DNA of 64,000 nucleotides, taken from contig JAHRBS010000007.1 of the NCBI GenBank assembly GCA_024305745.1, forward strand, positions 1,116,001 to 1,180,000, given 5' to 3'. The position numbers and the translations under genes are program-made. The notes beneath the pieces were generated by a model. It searched no databases, was not told the origin of the DNA, and saw only the letters and a program-made list of their open reading frames with translations. Below are positions 35,686 through 47,870 of the stretch, piece by piece (the stretch's first letter is position 1; each line of letters begins with the position of its first letter). The DNA comes from Polyporus tsugae (taxonomy: Eukaryota; Basidiomycota; Agaricomycetes; Polyporales; Polyporaceae).

Positions 35686-36499
35686 TCTGGGAGAGGAAGT
35701 TCGGTATAACGCGGGATGAGTATGGGGAGTCCGCGGATGAAGCTAAAGCTGAGCCAGTCTGTCCGTTTTATGCACTCACCGGACACCCATTATTTCCCGC
35801 TCCGTCACGGCCGCAACTCCGAGATGACCCCTCTCCCTGTGCACTAAGTGAACGCCACACGTCAGCTACTGACAAAACAGCCTTGGCGCGCGAGCCCACT
35901 AATCGGGCGGGCACCTACCATTCCTGGCGTCCAACATACGTATACGTTTCGGAGGGCAGTCCGGAGCGGGGATCCGTGCACCCGCCACCACAAAACACCG
36001 GAGGAAAGAGTGCGAGTTTCGCGCGCAATAAGGAAAACACCTTCGCTCAACATTACCTCCTGCGCCGGATGCTGACATACGTCTTTCAACGGTAACGCCA
36101 GACTGGTGGCACCCTTCGACCACAACTAAGGTCATGTGTGTTGTTTCGGGAGAACCTAGCTACATATGTCATTGTTGACCCGTGGATGGCCAATATGAGT
36201 ATGTCACGGAGTCCTATGCGGTGTGAGTTCAAACTGACAGGAATGAGATTTGACCGGCCACTCACCTCACCACATGCCGACAGCTCACCCCTGCAACAAC
36301 CGCGAGCGACCAGTCCGAAAGTGTCCAGCGCATTCATACGCGAAAGGGAAAATGTGTCCAAAGCAGGTCGGATGTCTGCAATTAATGCGTGTAATGTATG
36401 TGTAGCTCGGAAGTGCTGCATAACTTATGTACAATGAAGCAGAAGAACGTGAGGTCCATGTAGAACAAAGTCCAATTGGGAATGTCGAATCAGAGTCCT
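35686..36499. other. SDR3 upstream region and DCN1 3' flank
   Basis: Contains the SDR3 TATA-like box and the part of unit B that has no assigned gene. No coding frame with homology is recognised. Confidence 0.45.
35766..35773 (-). promoter_or_regulatory. TATA-like box of SDR3 (GCATAAAA on minus strand)
   Basis: GCATAAAA 81 bp upstream of ATG 35685, matching the SDR2 promoter. Confidence 0.55.
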
Positions 36500-38442
36500 C
36501 TAATCATCGCCTTCCACGTTGACATCTTCACCATTGAGTTTGGCCTTCTTCCACGCCGCGAAGTCGTCGAGCATCGTAGGCCAAGCCTAAAGGAGATGAG
36601 AAGCGTGCAGTCAGTCATGACATCCGGACCACCATGCAAAGGGGAGCACTCACTCCATCAGCTTCGTAGCTCGACAGGTCTGCCTGCATGGAACGGCAGA
36701 ATTCGAGCACCTGGACAGCAAGGGTGCGATGGAAAGATGGTCAGCGTTGCGTAGCGACGAGGAATGCCAAAACGAGAACAAGAGCAAAAACAATGGGGAA
36801 ACGGCTGGGGACGGTCGTGTCTTCGGCCAGGAGACCAACCGGAGAGTGTAAGATTTCCGGAAAGAGCATGTCAAGGTGCTTACCATATTCCACAGATCCT
36901 TGTTGACACCTTTGTATGTGCCTTTCTCCTAAAATGGTATGTCGTAAGGCAAGGAGAATGCGGAATCTGACATTGAACGAACATTGATGAACTCTAGGAT
37001 GTCCTTCATGATGGGGTACTTGGACGCGACCAGAACGGACCAGAAGGCACTTGCAGTCTAGGAGATGCGAGATGAATCAACGGCGCAGTCCTTAAGACAA
37101 AGACAGTGGAGGAAGTCGGTGACAACCGCAGCCACTCACATCCATATCGATGTTCCGGGCTGTCCTGTACTCGTGCTCGTGTCAGCATACATATCTAGTA
37201 CATTGTGCTTTGGATTACGTACGGCGGCTTGGCCAGCGCAAAGCAGAATGCGTACAGCTCCGCATACGCCTTCTTCGTGTCAGCAGCATATTGAAGATAT
37301 TTATGACGATTATACGGCTCAGATGCGTCTGACGTCGACACTGCAGCGCCCCGCTTCCTGATGGAACCCGTACTAGACGGTACTATAGGGGGCTTGTCTA
37401 GGAGAAGAAGGTCTTCGATGTTCCGGAGGATGAGGGACAGTACTTGGAGGTTCGAGACACTACGCATGGGCATGGGATGAGTTCTCGCCCACAGAAACAA
37501 CACCTTCCCAGCAATGCCAAAATCGTTTACATGCAGGAGGAACAAGACGTACCGCAGCTCCCCTGTACTGTTCAACCACTCGGTCTCCTTAAACTTCGCC
37601 ATCTCCGTCGCATGCATTTGCCACGCCAATACCAACGGCAGGGCGCCTTCCAAAGAGATGTCCAAGTCTGTACAAAGTCTCTCAAAACCTTCCGGGCCTA
37701 TCTCTCCTGGTGTATCGGGATCTTCGTAGGTCTTGAACAGCTGCCGTGCCCGCCCCTCGGAGTAGGGCTCTGGCTTCCCCGCATTCTTGGTCACGACTGG
37801 CTTGGGATCTGGTAGTGCTCCTTTGCTGTGATCGTCGTAGATATGAGATTTGTTCCGCAGGCAGCAGATGAAGGAGAATATTCCCATAAGAGCGCGCCAG
37901 AGAAGATGAAGACAACCCATGCGTACCTGCGAGCAGCAGCCGTTGCCGTGGTCTGACGTTGCTTAGTCAGCAACATGATAGCCTTAAATGGCAAGACACA
38001 TACCTCATTTGTACTAGCCGAAAATGAGGTTAGGGTCTCACAGGAGGGCCAGGAAAACATGCCAGACACACCTGGAGTCCGTCTGCTGAGATTGACCTCG
38101 ACCGCCCTTCCCGCTCTTGGCTGTTGTAGCCTTGGGTGTCCGCTTCGTCTTTTTGGTTGCTGGTTCGACCTACCAGATGTGTTAGCCACTGGCGCTCCTC
38201 CCCGGCCAGGCCCTATGTCCCACATACATCAACGGCTCCCACACCCTCGGCGTTTGCAGACTGCTTGGAATTGTTGATGGCTCCTGTGGCACTATTGGAT
38301 GCAGCCTTAAGACGCGTGGAAGTACGGGTGGCACGCGGGGCTGTCTCTGCCGAAGCGTCTTCGGTGCGTTTTCTCTAGAACGAGCACTATTTAGGTACGA
38401 CTGGGTCGGTCACAGGGATATGAGACACACCTTGGGTGGCAT
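36500..38442 (-). CDS. DCN1: DCN1-like neddylation factor (PONY domain)
   Basis: DCN1 is a co-E3 that helps transfer Nedd8/Rub1 to cullins. ATG 38442 starts MPPK, spliced to RKRTEDASAETAPRATRTSTR, a basic NLS-like N-terminus with a KKTKRTPKATTAKSGKGGRG stretch. The PONY domain runs YSEGRARQLFKTYEDPDTPGEIGPEGFERLCTDLDISLEGALPLVLAWQM, then MAKFKETEWLNSTGELR; further exons carry NRHKYLQYAADTKKAYAELYAFCFALAK, ASAFWSVLVASKYPIMKDILEFIN, KDLWNMVLEFCRSMQADLSSYEADGAWPTMLDDF and AAWKKAKLNGEDV. The DCN1 C-terminal pattern (WNxxLEFxxxxxxDLSxYDxDGAWPxLLDxFV) is clear. The small exons between about 38.0 and 37.9 kb are uncertain. It shares a 223-bp divergent promoter with CIA2. Confidence 0.9.
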
Positions 38443-38665
38443 CGTGGCGTAGGGGATGTGCGAAGGGGAGTCCGGAAGATGAACGTGAGCGATAGAAAGG
38501 AAGATGGGTGGCCAACTGAACGCGCGACGCAGGTGGATCAGTTTCACGGCTGGGCCGACGGCAAGTTCCGAGCGACAGAGTGGGCACGCTGCAGATCATG
38601 TCATCATAAGTAGGACGAGCTTGGCGCTTGACACGCTTGCTCCTGCTTCGAGTTTGTCTGCCACC

Positions 38666-39775
38666 ATGTCCGCCGAGGTCTTCAATCCAAACCCTACCAT
38701 CTTTGCACCCCTCAAGGCGAAGAAGACCGCTCATGCCTACGCAAAGCCAAACTCAATATGGCTCGACGACGGCGACCGGCCCGACGAGGACGAGGATGAT
38801 TTTGATCAGTCAGACAAGCCAGAAGCCATTGACCAGGACGAGATATTCGGTACGTCCACGGGCCCTCCTCGCACCTATTGCGGTACACTAACGACTCTTT
38901 CAATAGAACTCATCCGGTCAATATCTGATCCTGAGCACCGTAGCATGTCTCTCGAGCAACTCGCAGTGGTTTCAGCACCTCAGATCACCTTCGATCCGAA
39001 ACACCCAGACCGTCTCACGGTCGAATTCACTCCAACAGTACCGCATTGCGGTATGAGCACTTTCATCGGTGAGTGCCGTATCTTCGGGTCGATTTAAGAG
39101 TTGCATATTTGTTGAGTCGGGAATGTGGCGAAAGAACCGCTGCACCAGACTACAGAGCTCAGCGGATGTACCGCCCTTTCGAATGGAGACTTCTTGTATT
39201 CGGAAGATCGTAAATTTGGTCGCCACCATCCGTACTTCATTCCCTGGGCGTGTTTTACCGAAAACGATCCGGTACGGGATGTATATCCAACGTAGATGGT
39301 CCAATGTCGGATTCCCGTATCATCTCTTTTGACCCTCTTCATCTCGCACCTACTTGTGCCCAACCCCTCAACCCCCCTCGTAGAAGCATAGATTATGACA
39401 CGTGTTGTCGTCTCCGCCGGCCATGTTGTTTTCTTGAAAGCTCGAAACGCTAATGCCGCCGAACCTGCAGGGTTGTCCATCCGTGTCCGTCTGCTCCGCA
39501 GTCTCCCACAGCGGTTCAAGGTCGACATCCGAGTGAAGCCCGGTTCCCACCAGAGCGAGCACGCACGTATGTCCCATCACTGCCCCGTTTTCTGGCGACG
39601 CAGGGGCGCAAGTGGAACGGAGTTCGGCTAATGACGTGATCTCGGTCTCCCAGTCAACAAGCAGCTCAACGACAAGGAGCGTGTCGCCGCTGCGCTCGAA
39701 AACCCGGCGCTGGTGGAGGTGCTCGAGCAGTGTCTCTCCACCGTGGGGAAGACGGCGGGTGAAGAAGAGGCGTGA
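38666..39775 (+). CDS. CIA2: CIA2/MIP18-family cytosolic iron-sulfur assembly protein
   Basis: Part of the CIA targeting complex that delivers [4Fe-4S] clusters to cytosolic and nuclear apoproteins. Four exons, 38666-38849, 38907-39068, 39471-39566 and 39654-39775; phases fit and give 187 aa. [20 protein letters not shown] opens an acidic N-terminus ([15 protein letters not shown]). The MIP18 (DUF59) domain follows: [72 protein letters not shown] and [21 protein letters not shown]. The conserved reactive Cys in PHCGM is present. The second intron is 402 nt, far longer than others in the window, and no conserved exon is missing at that join. Confidence 0.93.
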
Positions 39776-42700
39776 GGCGTTGGGTGCCGCCGGTCTCACC
39801 ACGCGCCGGGCTCAGCACCTCGGTATGCCATCTTGGCTGGCGCAATGTGCCGTTGGTCCCGACGTATGTACAGTAGCTTTGATATTTCCCATGTATCCCT
39901 GACACGCACTGCTTGTAACTGTAGACATATCTCTAGCCGTCCTATCCACGCGCACTCTCCTGGCATCCCGACACTGATCAGTGTCGCGAGTCTTCACCGT
40001 CGGGCCGTGTCTGTCCAACAGTCCACATTCCAGGGAATGGAGGCCGTCCATTCTCTCCCACCGCCTCTCCTACCCGACAGGTACCGTAGTTCTTCATGAG
40101 CCCGGTACGTCATCGCGGTCACTAGAAGGCGACCGCTAGCGAGTCACGTTGGTCCAGTCCTTCCATGAACAGCCAGCCCATAACTCTAAGCACGCGGCGG
40201 TCCCAGAAGGACGTCAAGGTGGCGTCTGCACGGCTAAGACCCATCCGGGGTTCTGCCGCTCGGTGAGCTTCACAGTATCAAGAAGAACGGAGATCGAAGT
40301 GTTGCATACCAGTACCCCCGTCTGTTCTCCAGTCCAACCCGGCGCCGCGGGCATTCGGCGTTGTTCCACACAAGCGTCCTGCAGCCCCGCCTTATCGATA
40401 TCGCCATGCCATAAACCTGACGCATCGACATGGGTCTTCCGGACGTCGCCCGGGATGATGTGATGACGCGCGCACGTTGAATAGCCCCGGCATTCGATGG
40501 TGATCGTACGCTCGGACTCGGTATTGGGAATGGGAGTGCTTGCCACGGCGTGGACTCAGTTTGAGCTGACGGAGGCCTAGGCTTCTGGCGGAAGCTTGTC
40601 CAAGTTAGCCACGCGGATACTATCTCGAAAGCAGAATCTGGACGCGAGGCTACGATGCAGCTGAAGTGGCTGTCAGAGCTACTGTCATCAATTATGGCTA
40701 GCGCTCCCGCGCGCCGTCGTCTTTGAGAAGCGTCCGTCCCGTATGCGGTCTCGAGGAATTACCAGTGCCTGGTAACTATCTAGTGGCGTGGCATTCCGAG
40801 AAGAGCATAATCTCCTCACGACCCCGCGGAGAATGATCGTCCCCAATCTCTTCGAGACGTGTAGGTACAGCTGTAAGACGCGTCTCACGGCCGCCGTCTC
40901 AGCAGCCCACCTCCACCCGCGTTTCCTACAGTATTCCTGAGCCGGCGCCCGCCCACACACACCGTGACTCCATGAAACCGTGCAACGAGAAGGCGTCTTC
41001 GTGGAAAGCCTCCGACCGTCGGCTGAAGCCTGCGTTTGCGGTGGCACGGCGACCTACTTAGCGGGAATATCAGCACCGCAAAGATCGGTCCCAGAGCGGC
41101 ACGCTGTGGAGAGGTTTGCAATGCCGACGATTCAGAGACTCGGCCCGCCGTCGAGACTCTGTCACTCGGGCGTCGGGACAAGACCGCTGCGTCGTACGGC
41201 AACCCATAGGTGACCGTGTGGCCGCCGCTGTGGCGCACACTCTGTGCATGGTTACCGGTCGTGCGCCACCGGGATATCGGAGCAAGAGTGCATCGCAAGG
41301 ATGTCAACTCCGCTAGCCCTGGGCGAATGAGTGGCTATGAGTGGTCGTTCGGGAGCTGACTCTATGCGCCGGGTATACGGCACTTACCTCGGAGTCTTCA
41401 ATTGTGTAGGTGCACCCTTCCCCGATCCATATCGAGCTCAATTTCCGATGTGTTTGAGGATGATTTGCAAACACGCATCAGTGCCGCCATCCGTAACCCT
41501 TGCAGGCTTGCTGAAACCAGACGGAACAATCGCAAACCCCACCACGTGCAGGCCAGCCGCGGGATATCCTTCGATGTGAGGATCGGAAGGCGCGTTTCGA
41601 GGCGCAGACCTTCAATTGTCGGCTTTCTTGATGTGTGACAACAACCCTCGGGCACACGAAGGGCAAAAAGCACAAAACCAAAACTTAACCGCGTTGTAGT
41701 CGGAAGAACAATACGTCAGCGCATCCGCCTTCTCCAACAGACAAGTGCGTGATGTCTCACCTCTGATGAAAGTTCAAGGTTCAAGGCGGAGCATTGGCCG
41801 CACAACTTTTTTGCGGCACAAGACAAACTGCACTGCACGGTGGGCAAAATGCGCCACCATGCCGCCCCCGAACCGAGACGCCCCCGCGTTGGATGTGACA
41901 CCGGCCGACGCGAGCGCGTCGGTGAGCCGGTGACAGGGGAGGGTTTTCAGGCCCGCGCTACGCGTTCCAACCGGGGTTCGCACAAGGTCACTGGTATGGA
42001 ACGCACCAGGTTCGTTGCCAGCGGGAGCTTCGCCAAGAACTGCACTGTGACACTGACAAACTGCGCTGAAGGCGCTGAGCAACGCAGAAACATCGTGGCT
42101 CCTTTGTCGAGATCATGTGGGTGCCTTGTGGGTGGGTGGAGGCAGGCGAGAACATAGGCAGCGCCGTTGTTGGTTAGTTTGGGATGTACACTGTCAGGCT
42201 GCTCAGCCAGCCCGTCGTGGGAAGCCTTTTGTTCCCTGCGCCACGACCACGTTATTGAGCACGGAAAGCGGGCGTTGCAAGGAGCAAAAGGAAGGTGGAG
42301 AACTGACCGAATGCCGTGAGACGAGACGCGTGGTGACTCGTGGCGCCCACTGCAGGCCTGGTAACACGAGTTATTGTTCTTTGGGACAACGCCGCTCCAG
42401 CCACCATACGTTCATATCTGAGTCCCAAAAGTTGCGACCAGTCGCGGAGTTGTTGTTCGGCGTTGCGGGTGAATGGAGGCGGGAGCGAGGACCCGCCATG
42501 AACCCGGCCGGCAGATGAGCGTCGGCGGCGCACGCCGCGCAGGGCGAGAAGTTGCCCAGCGCAACGCGAAACATCGGAGAGGACTCGGCGACACATACGG
42601 GGCGGCGGGTGGCTTGAAGGGTCGGGCGGGCGGAGGACGAAGTGAGTCTGGGAGGGTACAGCCCTTTGTTTTCCAAACACGGCCCAAGCAGGCGGCAAGC

Positions 42701-42902
42701 GCCAGGCGCAGCGCCGGTTACTCGGTCCGTCCGCAACACAGTACAACAATTGCCTAATATGGGACAAGGTAGGATGAACAACGCCGCCCTCCGCATTCTT
42801 ATACCCTCCGGCCATCCATGGCGGCCCCCAGAATACCCTCCTCCTCTCCGTCTGGCTTCCCCCAGCCTGTGCTGCGCCCTCACCGATCATCACGCCCCCG
42901 TC
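39776..42902. other. Gene-poor gap of 3.1 kb
   Basis: The longest gene-free stretch in the window. Several frames of 80-135 codons exist on both strands (e.g. 40214-40546 minus and 40688-41047 minus), but the first has no ATG at its start and none shows a domain or plausible splice partners. No terminal repeats, reverse-transcriptase or transposase motifs were seen. It may hold non-coding transcripts or decayed sequence. Confidence 0.4.
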
Positions 42903-43808
42903 ATGACTTCCTCCGTTTGCTCCCATGTAGGCCCCATCACTTCAACCACCGCTGAATGTTCTGCTCACCGTGAACCGACTTGCTGTCCGCAGGCATCCTA
43001 CCCAATGAGCACAGATAGCCTCCTGCTCGAGCCGCCTTGCGGCTCACATCGCGTAAAATACCAAGGCGCCGGCGAGCGCTCTCTGTATGATTTCGTCCTC
43101 GAGACCGACGACCAAGCCGTCGACGTCTCCCTCGTCCTCCCGCACTATCGTGCACACAATCAGCCCTACGACCACCGGCTATCCATGTACACCGGAACGG
43201 ACTCCAACGCACCGGTCAAAGTCAAAGTGGTACGTGTAACGTCTTCCATTCCATCGTTCCCCAACTCAACGTGCGTGCAGTGCCGGAAATTCACCCCCGC
43301 ACGGACGACCAAGTTCAAGCTCGAGGTGCACTCCGCCGCGAACTCGGACGTCACCATCTGGCTGCCCTCCGACTTCAAAGGCCACATCCACCGCTCGTCC
43401 GCGTGCAAGAAGGTCTCCTTCTCCGCCGGCTTCACGAACCGCATCATGCGCAACGTCTGCCTCACCCAGTCCCGCCGCCCTTCCGTCGTCTCCATGTCTG
43501 ACCACACCGCCTACCGCTTCTCCGAGATCTACGTCTCCGACGGCCGGAGCCCTGTTGCCAGCGAGAAGGCCAAGTTCTTCCCCGGCACTGGTGCGAGCGC
43601 ATACGGCACGTTCGGGTGCGCGCCCCCAGACGAAGACGAGGTCGTGGTCGAGACCGCAGGGACGGTGACGTTCCGCATGTGGGACATCCACCGCGGCGAG
43701 CCCGAGGCGCGATGCCGCGAGGTGTGCAAACGCGCGTTCGGGCTGGGGTGGTGCTCGAAACGCAGCGCCGAGGTTGCCATCGACTGGGACTTCCTGCTCG
43801 AGGACTGA
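42903..43808 (+). CDS. DUF7330-like protein of Agaricomycetes
   Basis: Function unknown. Three exons: 42903-42926, 42993-43229 and 43281-43808; the introns are 66 and 51 nt, both GT..AG and in phase. The product is 262 aa. The body has SLYDFVLETDDQAVDVSLVLP, a beta-rich stretch TTKFKLEVHSAANSDVTIWL followed by PSDFKGHIHRSS, then FSAGFTNRIMRNV, and a C-terminal pattern DEVVVETAGTVTFRMWDIH. I recall this layout (adhesin-like beta strands, SDFKG, GxVTFRMWD) from expanded DUF7330 families in mushrooms, so the family call is from memory. No signal peptide or membrane helix. The start avoids upstream in-frame residues that lie before a TATA-like CTTATACC. Confidence 0.65.
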   Translation: MTSSVCSHVGPITSTTAECSAHREPTCCPQASYPMSTDSLLLEPPCGSHRVKYQGAGERSLYDFVLETDDQAVDVSLVLPHYRAHNQPYDHRLSMYTGTDSNAPVKVKVVRVTSSIPSFPNSTCVQCRKFTPARTTKFKLEVHSAANSDVTIWLPSDFKGHIHRSSACKKVSFSAGFTNRIMRNVCLTQSRRPSVVSMSDHTAYRFSEIYVSDGRSPVASEKAKFFPGTGASAYGTFGCAPPDEDEVVVETAGTVTFRMWDIHRGEPEARCREVCKRAFGLGWCSKRSAEVAIDWDFLLED

Positions 43809-44794
43809 GTCGCACCGTCCGGGTGCTTAGCCCCGACTCGGAATGGATTCCTTCCTTCCATGACACGACGATGCCGCCCTGACGCTTTTACGTTTCGCCG
43901 CCATTCGCGGCTTGCTCCACTGGCACTTCATCTCCGCTCCGCCCTTCCTCTGCCTTCCTCGACATCCCGTCTTCTTTCTTCCTTTCTTCCGCAGCGCGCC
44001 ATCCCTGCAACGCCCGTCCCATTTGGCATTTTCCAGTCCGCTTCGTCCCCATATATCCATATATCCGGGGTCCTCCATGCGCGCCCCACGTTATCTCTCC
44101 ATCTGCTCTATATCCCCAGCCCAGGTTATCGCACACTCTGACACTGTAGCACCAGCACACGTTTCCCTGCTAGACCCCCCACACACCACTGTAGCATCAG
44201 CTCTCTATCCTCTCACTCACGTTTACATACATGCATACTTTACCGGCAGATCTCCTGCCGTGGCCCTGACATTGACACGCGTTGCACGCATACATGGTTT
44301 ATGGTTTATCATTTTCCCTACGACGACCCGACGCATATACGCTTAGCACCCGTAATTCTATCTTTATAATGCCGCCGCCAGTAGTGCTGGCGGCCCCTTG
44401 CTAGTACACTGCCCTCTTGTTTGTTCGAGGCCCATGCCGTGTTGCGCCTTGTACGCCTTTACCTATACCTTTCATGGCCACCCAAGGCGTCATGCACTAA
44501 CTAATGTGAATGCTCGTCTCGAGCGGAACACGCCCTGCAACGACCCATCGATATGCGCCCTGTCAGATAGTCTGCGATAACCACTGAGCCACTGCGCCAC
44601 AGCCCCGGAAAGGAAAGCCGCCAACTCCGATTGTTATCCACCGTTAGAAAACAACATCTAGAATAGGCCGGAGGAAGAATGTATACAGGGAGGGTATTAT
44701 AAAGTAACGCATATGCAACATCGAAAAAAGCACACAAAGTCCGACCGATCTGCGCCCTGCATCCCGCAGCCGCACAGAATGGGGGGAGGGGGCC
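43809..44794. other. Convergent intergenic region
   Basis: About 990 bp, pyrimidine-rich after 43,900, with ATATATCC repeats near 44,050. An A-box-like stretch on the minus strand near 44,590 was considered and not accepted as a tRNA. No gene seen. Confidence 0.45.
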
Positions 44795-47700
44795 TTACAC
44801 GCTCGCCACAATCCTGGTGAAGGCGGTGGTTAGCATTTGACCATACGAGAAACACGAGCAAGAGCGACAGAGGAGACGTACTCCTCGGCCTTGTTGAGCG
44901 CCTGGATCATCGAGACGACCTCCTTGCGGCGGTTGACGACAAACTCGGACTCCTTGAGGAGGTCGTCGAGCACCTCGGGCTTGTAGAGCTCCTGCAGGAG
45001 CTCGCGCTGGAGGTTCTCCTTTGAGTGGTTCACGAGTGTGAGCGTGATCGCCTTGGGCACCATGTCGATCATCTCGCGCTTGACGATGTTGAAGTACGAG
45101 TGGATGAGCAGCTCTGTTCAGTGCGGTACGTGATCAGGGTAAGGAGTAGATAGAATCAAGGTGATCGGGGGACGTACTGATGACTTCGGTCTCCATCGCC
45201 TCGCGGTCGTTGAGCGCGGCCTGGGGCTTGATGATCTGCGGGGGCTGTCAAGACATGAGTGAGGTTGCTCCTGAACGTGCGACGCTGGCCATGGGGACTC
45301 ACCGCGTCCATGGCGGCGACGCCCTTCTTCTTTGGCTGGTTCTTCGCAAAGAATGAGCTGAAGAAGCTGGGTTCTTCCTTGGAGTCGACCTCGAGATCAC
45401 GGTTGTTGAGCTGGGCGGGGGTGACCTTGCCTCCCTTGCCGCCTTCCACCTGCTGGGGCTTGCCCTGGTTCATCTTGTCGTTCACAATTGCCATCGCCTT
45501 GTGGCCGTTGAGGAAGTCAGGGTGAGTCGTGTTCACGTAGCACGCTTGCATCCTGGGGTAGGCTCAATGACTTGGGAATCAGGAATGTGCGTGACTTATG
45601 AGCACTCACGCGACCATGTCAGAAACGAGCTTCGTCGTGGGGTTCATGGCATTCTTGAAGAAGTTCACAACCACAGAGTTGAAGCGTTCTCGCAAGGCAG
45701 GGAATCGTCTGAACGCTTGCTAGAGGGGAATCAGTACATGTCCGAGCTCAAAGCTAATCAGCACTTTGCTTACAATCTTCTGCAGGAGCTGGCTGAGAAT
45801 GCGGATAAGTTCATCATACACAAGCTGGCAGCATTTCAGCCCAGGGTCCTCCAACCGACGGATTTGCTGCTTGACAATGATCTCAAATGCCTGTGTTCCA
45901 ACGAACAGCGACGGCGTCGAACCAGAGGAGTTGTACAGGATCGTCCGGATATCGCCGTCCTTTACCTGGTCGAACGGATCGATCGTCTTGATGCCGTTGT
46001 TGAACAGCTCGTGGAACACAAAACTGATACGGGCACCACCGGAAAGCTCGTTGAGCGACAAGTCGTTCGTGTTACCGTCAATGGTTGTCCGGAACTCAGA
46101 GCAGAATTCGGTGATGACGCTGAGGACGATACCCGACGAACTTTGGTCACCCAAACCTCCGCCGAGGGTCTGGAGCTCCGCATTGTACTTCTGCAGTTGT
46201 TGTGAAATGCGTGCCTTGATGTCTGGGAGCGTGGCGCGGATATGGGCCATGAGGATCTAGAAGCACCGTAGTCTGCATAATGAAGAGATGTGACGACTCC
46301 GTGTAGGACACGTACGACGTTGAGCTTGCGGGCAAGGAAAGGCGTTCCGCAGTACTGCGCCTTATTTGAGTACGAAGGATGTGTCTCGAAGAACTTGCGC
46401 TCAGCCTCAAGGGCAACACTGATGGCCTTGCTGTTATCGATGTCACGCTGTCCACGGTTGACTACGGGCACGTAGCCCAGACGAAGAGGAATGACACGTC
46501 CAGCAAGGATGTCAACGACATCAGTACCCTGGTCCCTGTAAAAACACTGGTAAGAACGATTGGAGATATAACCTAGACGTCGACGTACATCAGGTCGACT
46601 TTCGTCAGGACACCGATTGTCCTTTGACCCTCAGGATCCACTTCACGAGCAAGCTTCAGACCATCCGAGTTTGCCAAATCGGTGTTCGCTGCTGTGACAG
46701 CCAGGACGATACATGCAGGTCTCGAGATGTACTTGAGCAACATGTCACGGATCTGCTTCTCGATATCGCGTGGCTGGTCGCCGACAGGGACCTTCGTCAA
46801 ACCGGGGAGATCGACAAGGGTGAGGGTGAGGACATTGGGAGAGAAAATGCGAAGGTTGATAGGAAGAGGGGAGATGCCGGCATTCTTGCCCGTCTTAGCC
46901 TCGGTGTCGCGTACAATCTCTTCCCGAATCTTGTTGAAGTCGTAGAACTTCTGTCCAGGAAGGTGCAAGAACTCGCCCCACTCGTCGGGATTGGCGCCTG
47001 AATCACCTCCCGACTTGAGATCATCGCCATCGGCTTTGGCTACATGCGGTAGATGTCAGTACGTGGGATGAGATTGCTGGATGATGACTTCGCAATGCGT
47101 TTGGTCCATCTACTGCATCAGAGACCGAACATGAACAAACCGTCTTTATCCATGAATGCGAGGCTGGATGTCAAAGAACAGAAACGTAGCTTGGTCCAGT
47201 CGCTGGACAGTGCCATGAATTGCATTCAACCCACGGCAGTCCTGAGCACTAGTCACCGGGGAAGGGTGAACTGGGATGTCCAAGAACAATATCATCAAAT
47301 GATGAGCACGCGACTGGAGAGATGAGAGCGCTCTCAAGGATGGTATGCGCTAAGTAGGGACGAGTAGACATACCAATATGTCCCAACTTCTGCCTCAACA
47401 CAGGCGGCCCGAACCGTTTCAGATCGAAATTCGGCTCGAGCATGCGTGGAGGTTTCGGCATTGTGGCACAGAGAGGTTTCGGCAAAGATTGGCGCACAGA
47501 GAGGACCAAACGCATTCGAATGGCGGGATATATGCATCGGCCACTCACCTGTGCCATTGGGTTGCGGGTGCGTCGGTTTCCTGTTGATCAATTGGAGGAC
47601 CAGCGGTCGCCGGGTCACAATGCCGGTACCTCGAGGCAAGAAATCCCGACCGACGATGTTCTACAACGCAACATGGTCACGGAATGGCTTCGAGACGATG

Positions 47701-47870
47701 ACAAAATACGCGCGTACCTCGAGAACACTACTCTTTCCACTACTTTGACTTCCGAGTACACAGATCTGCGGAAGGTCTATTTGGGACGCAGATGTGCCCA
47801 CCGCAGAGAATACATCCTGGAGCTTGTTGACGACGTTGACAATCTCTGTTCCCAGACCTGAGGTTGCCAT
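44795..47870 (-). CDS. VPS1: Dynamin-like GTPase VPS1
   Basis: VPS1 is a dynamin-related GTPase for vacuolar sorting, endocytic scission and peroxisome division. ATG 47870 ([20 protein letters not shown]). The GTPase domain has [21 protein letters not shown] (P-loop), [39 protein letters not shown] (DxxG), [19 protein letters not shown], and [19 protein letters not shown] (TKxD). The middle domain contains [38 protein letters not shown] and LREIFNS-type [13 protein letters not shown]. The GED has [24 protein letters not shown] and ends ALNKAEEIVASV. The last exon is only a few codons and its acceptor at about 44.82 kb completes [15 protein letters not shown] and the short B-insert favour VPS1 over DNM1. 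Confidence 0.93.

Larger units (their letters stand above)
34437..36350. repeat. Segmental duplication unit B (SDR3 + upstream block)
   Basis: Counterpart of unit A (29373-31420), same orientation. The block upstream of SDR3 at about 36187-36350 aligns with 31199-31420, sharing GATGGCCAATATGA-like and AAACTGACAGGAATGAGATT sequence. The boundaries are approximate. The retroposed unit lies between the two copies. Confidence 0.6.

Noticed and set aside
40688..41047. 119-codon minus-strand frame in the gene-poor gap
   Set aside because: No homology, Arg/Ser-rich composition expected of chance frames in GC-rich DNA, and no supporting splice or promoter signals.
44500..44625. tRNA-like A box (TGGCTCAGTGG) on the minus strand
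   Set aside because: No matching B box (GTTCRANYC), no D-stem pairing and no acceptor-stem complement downstream.
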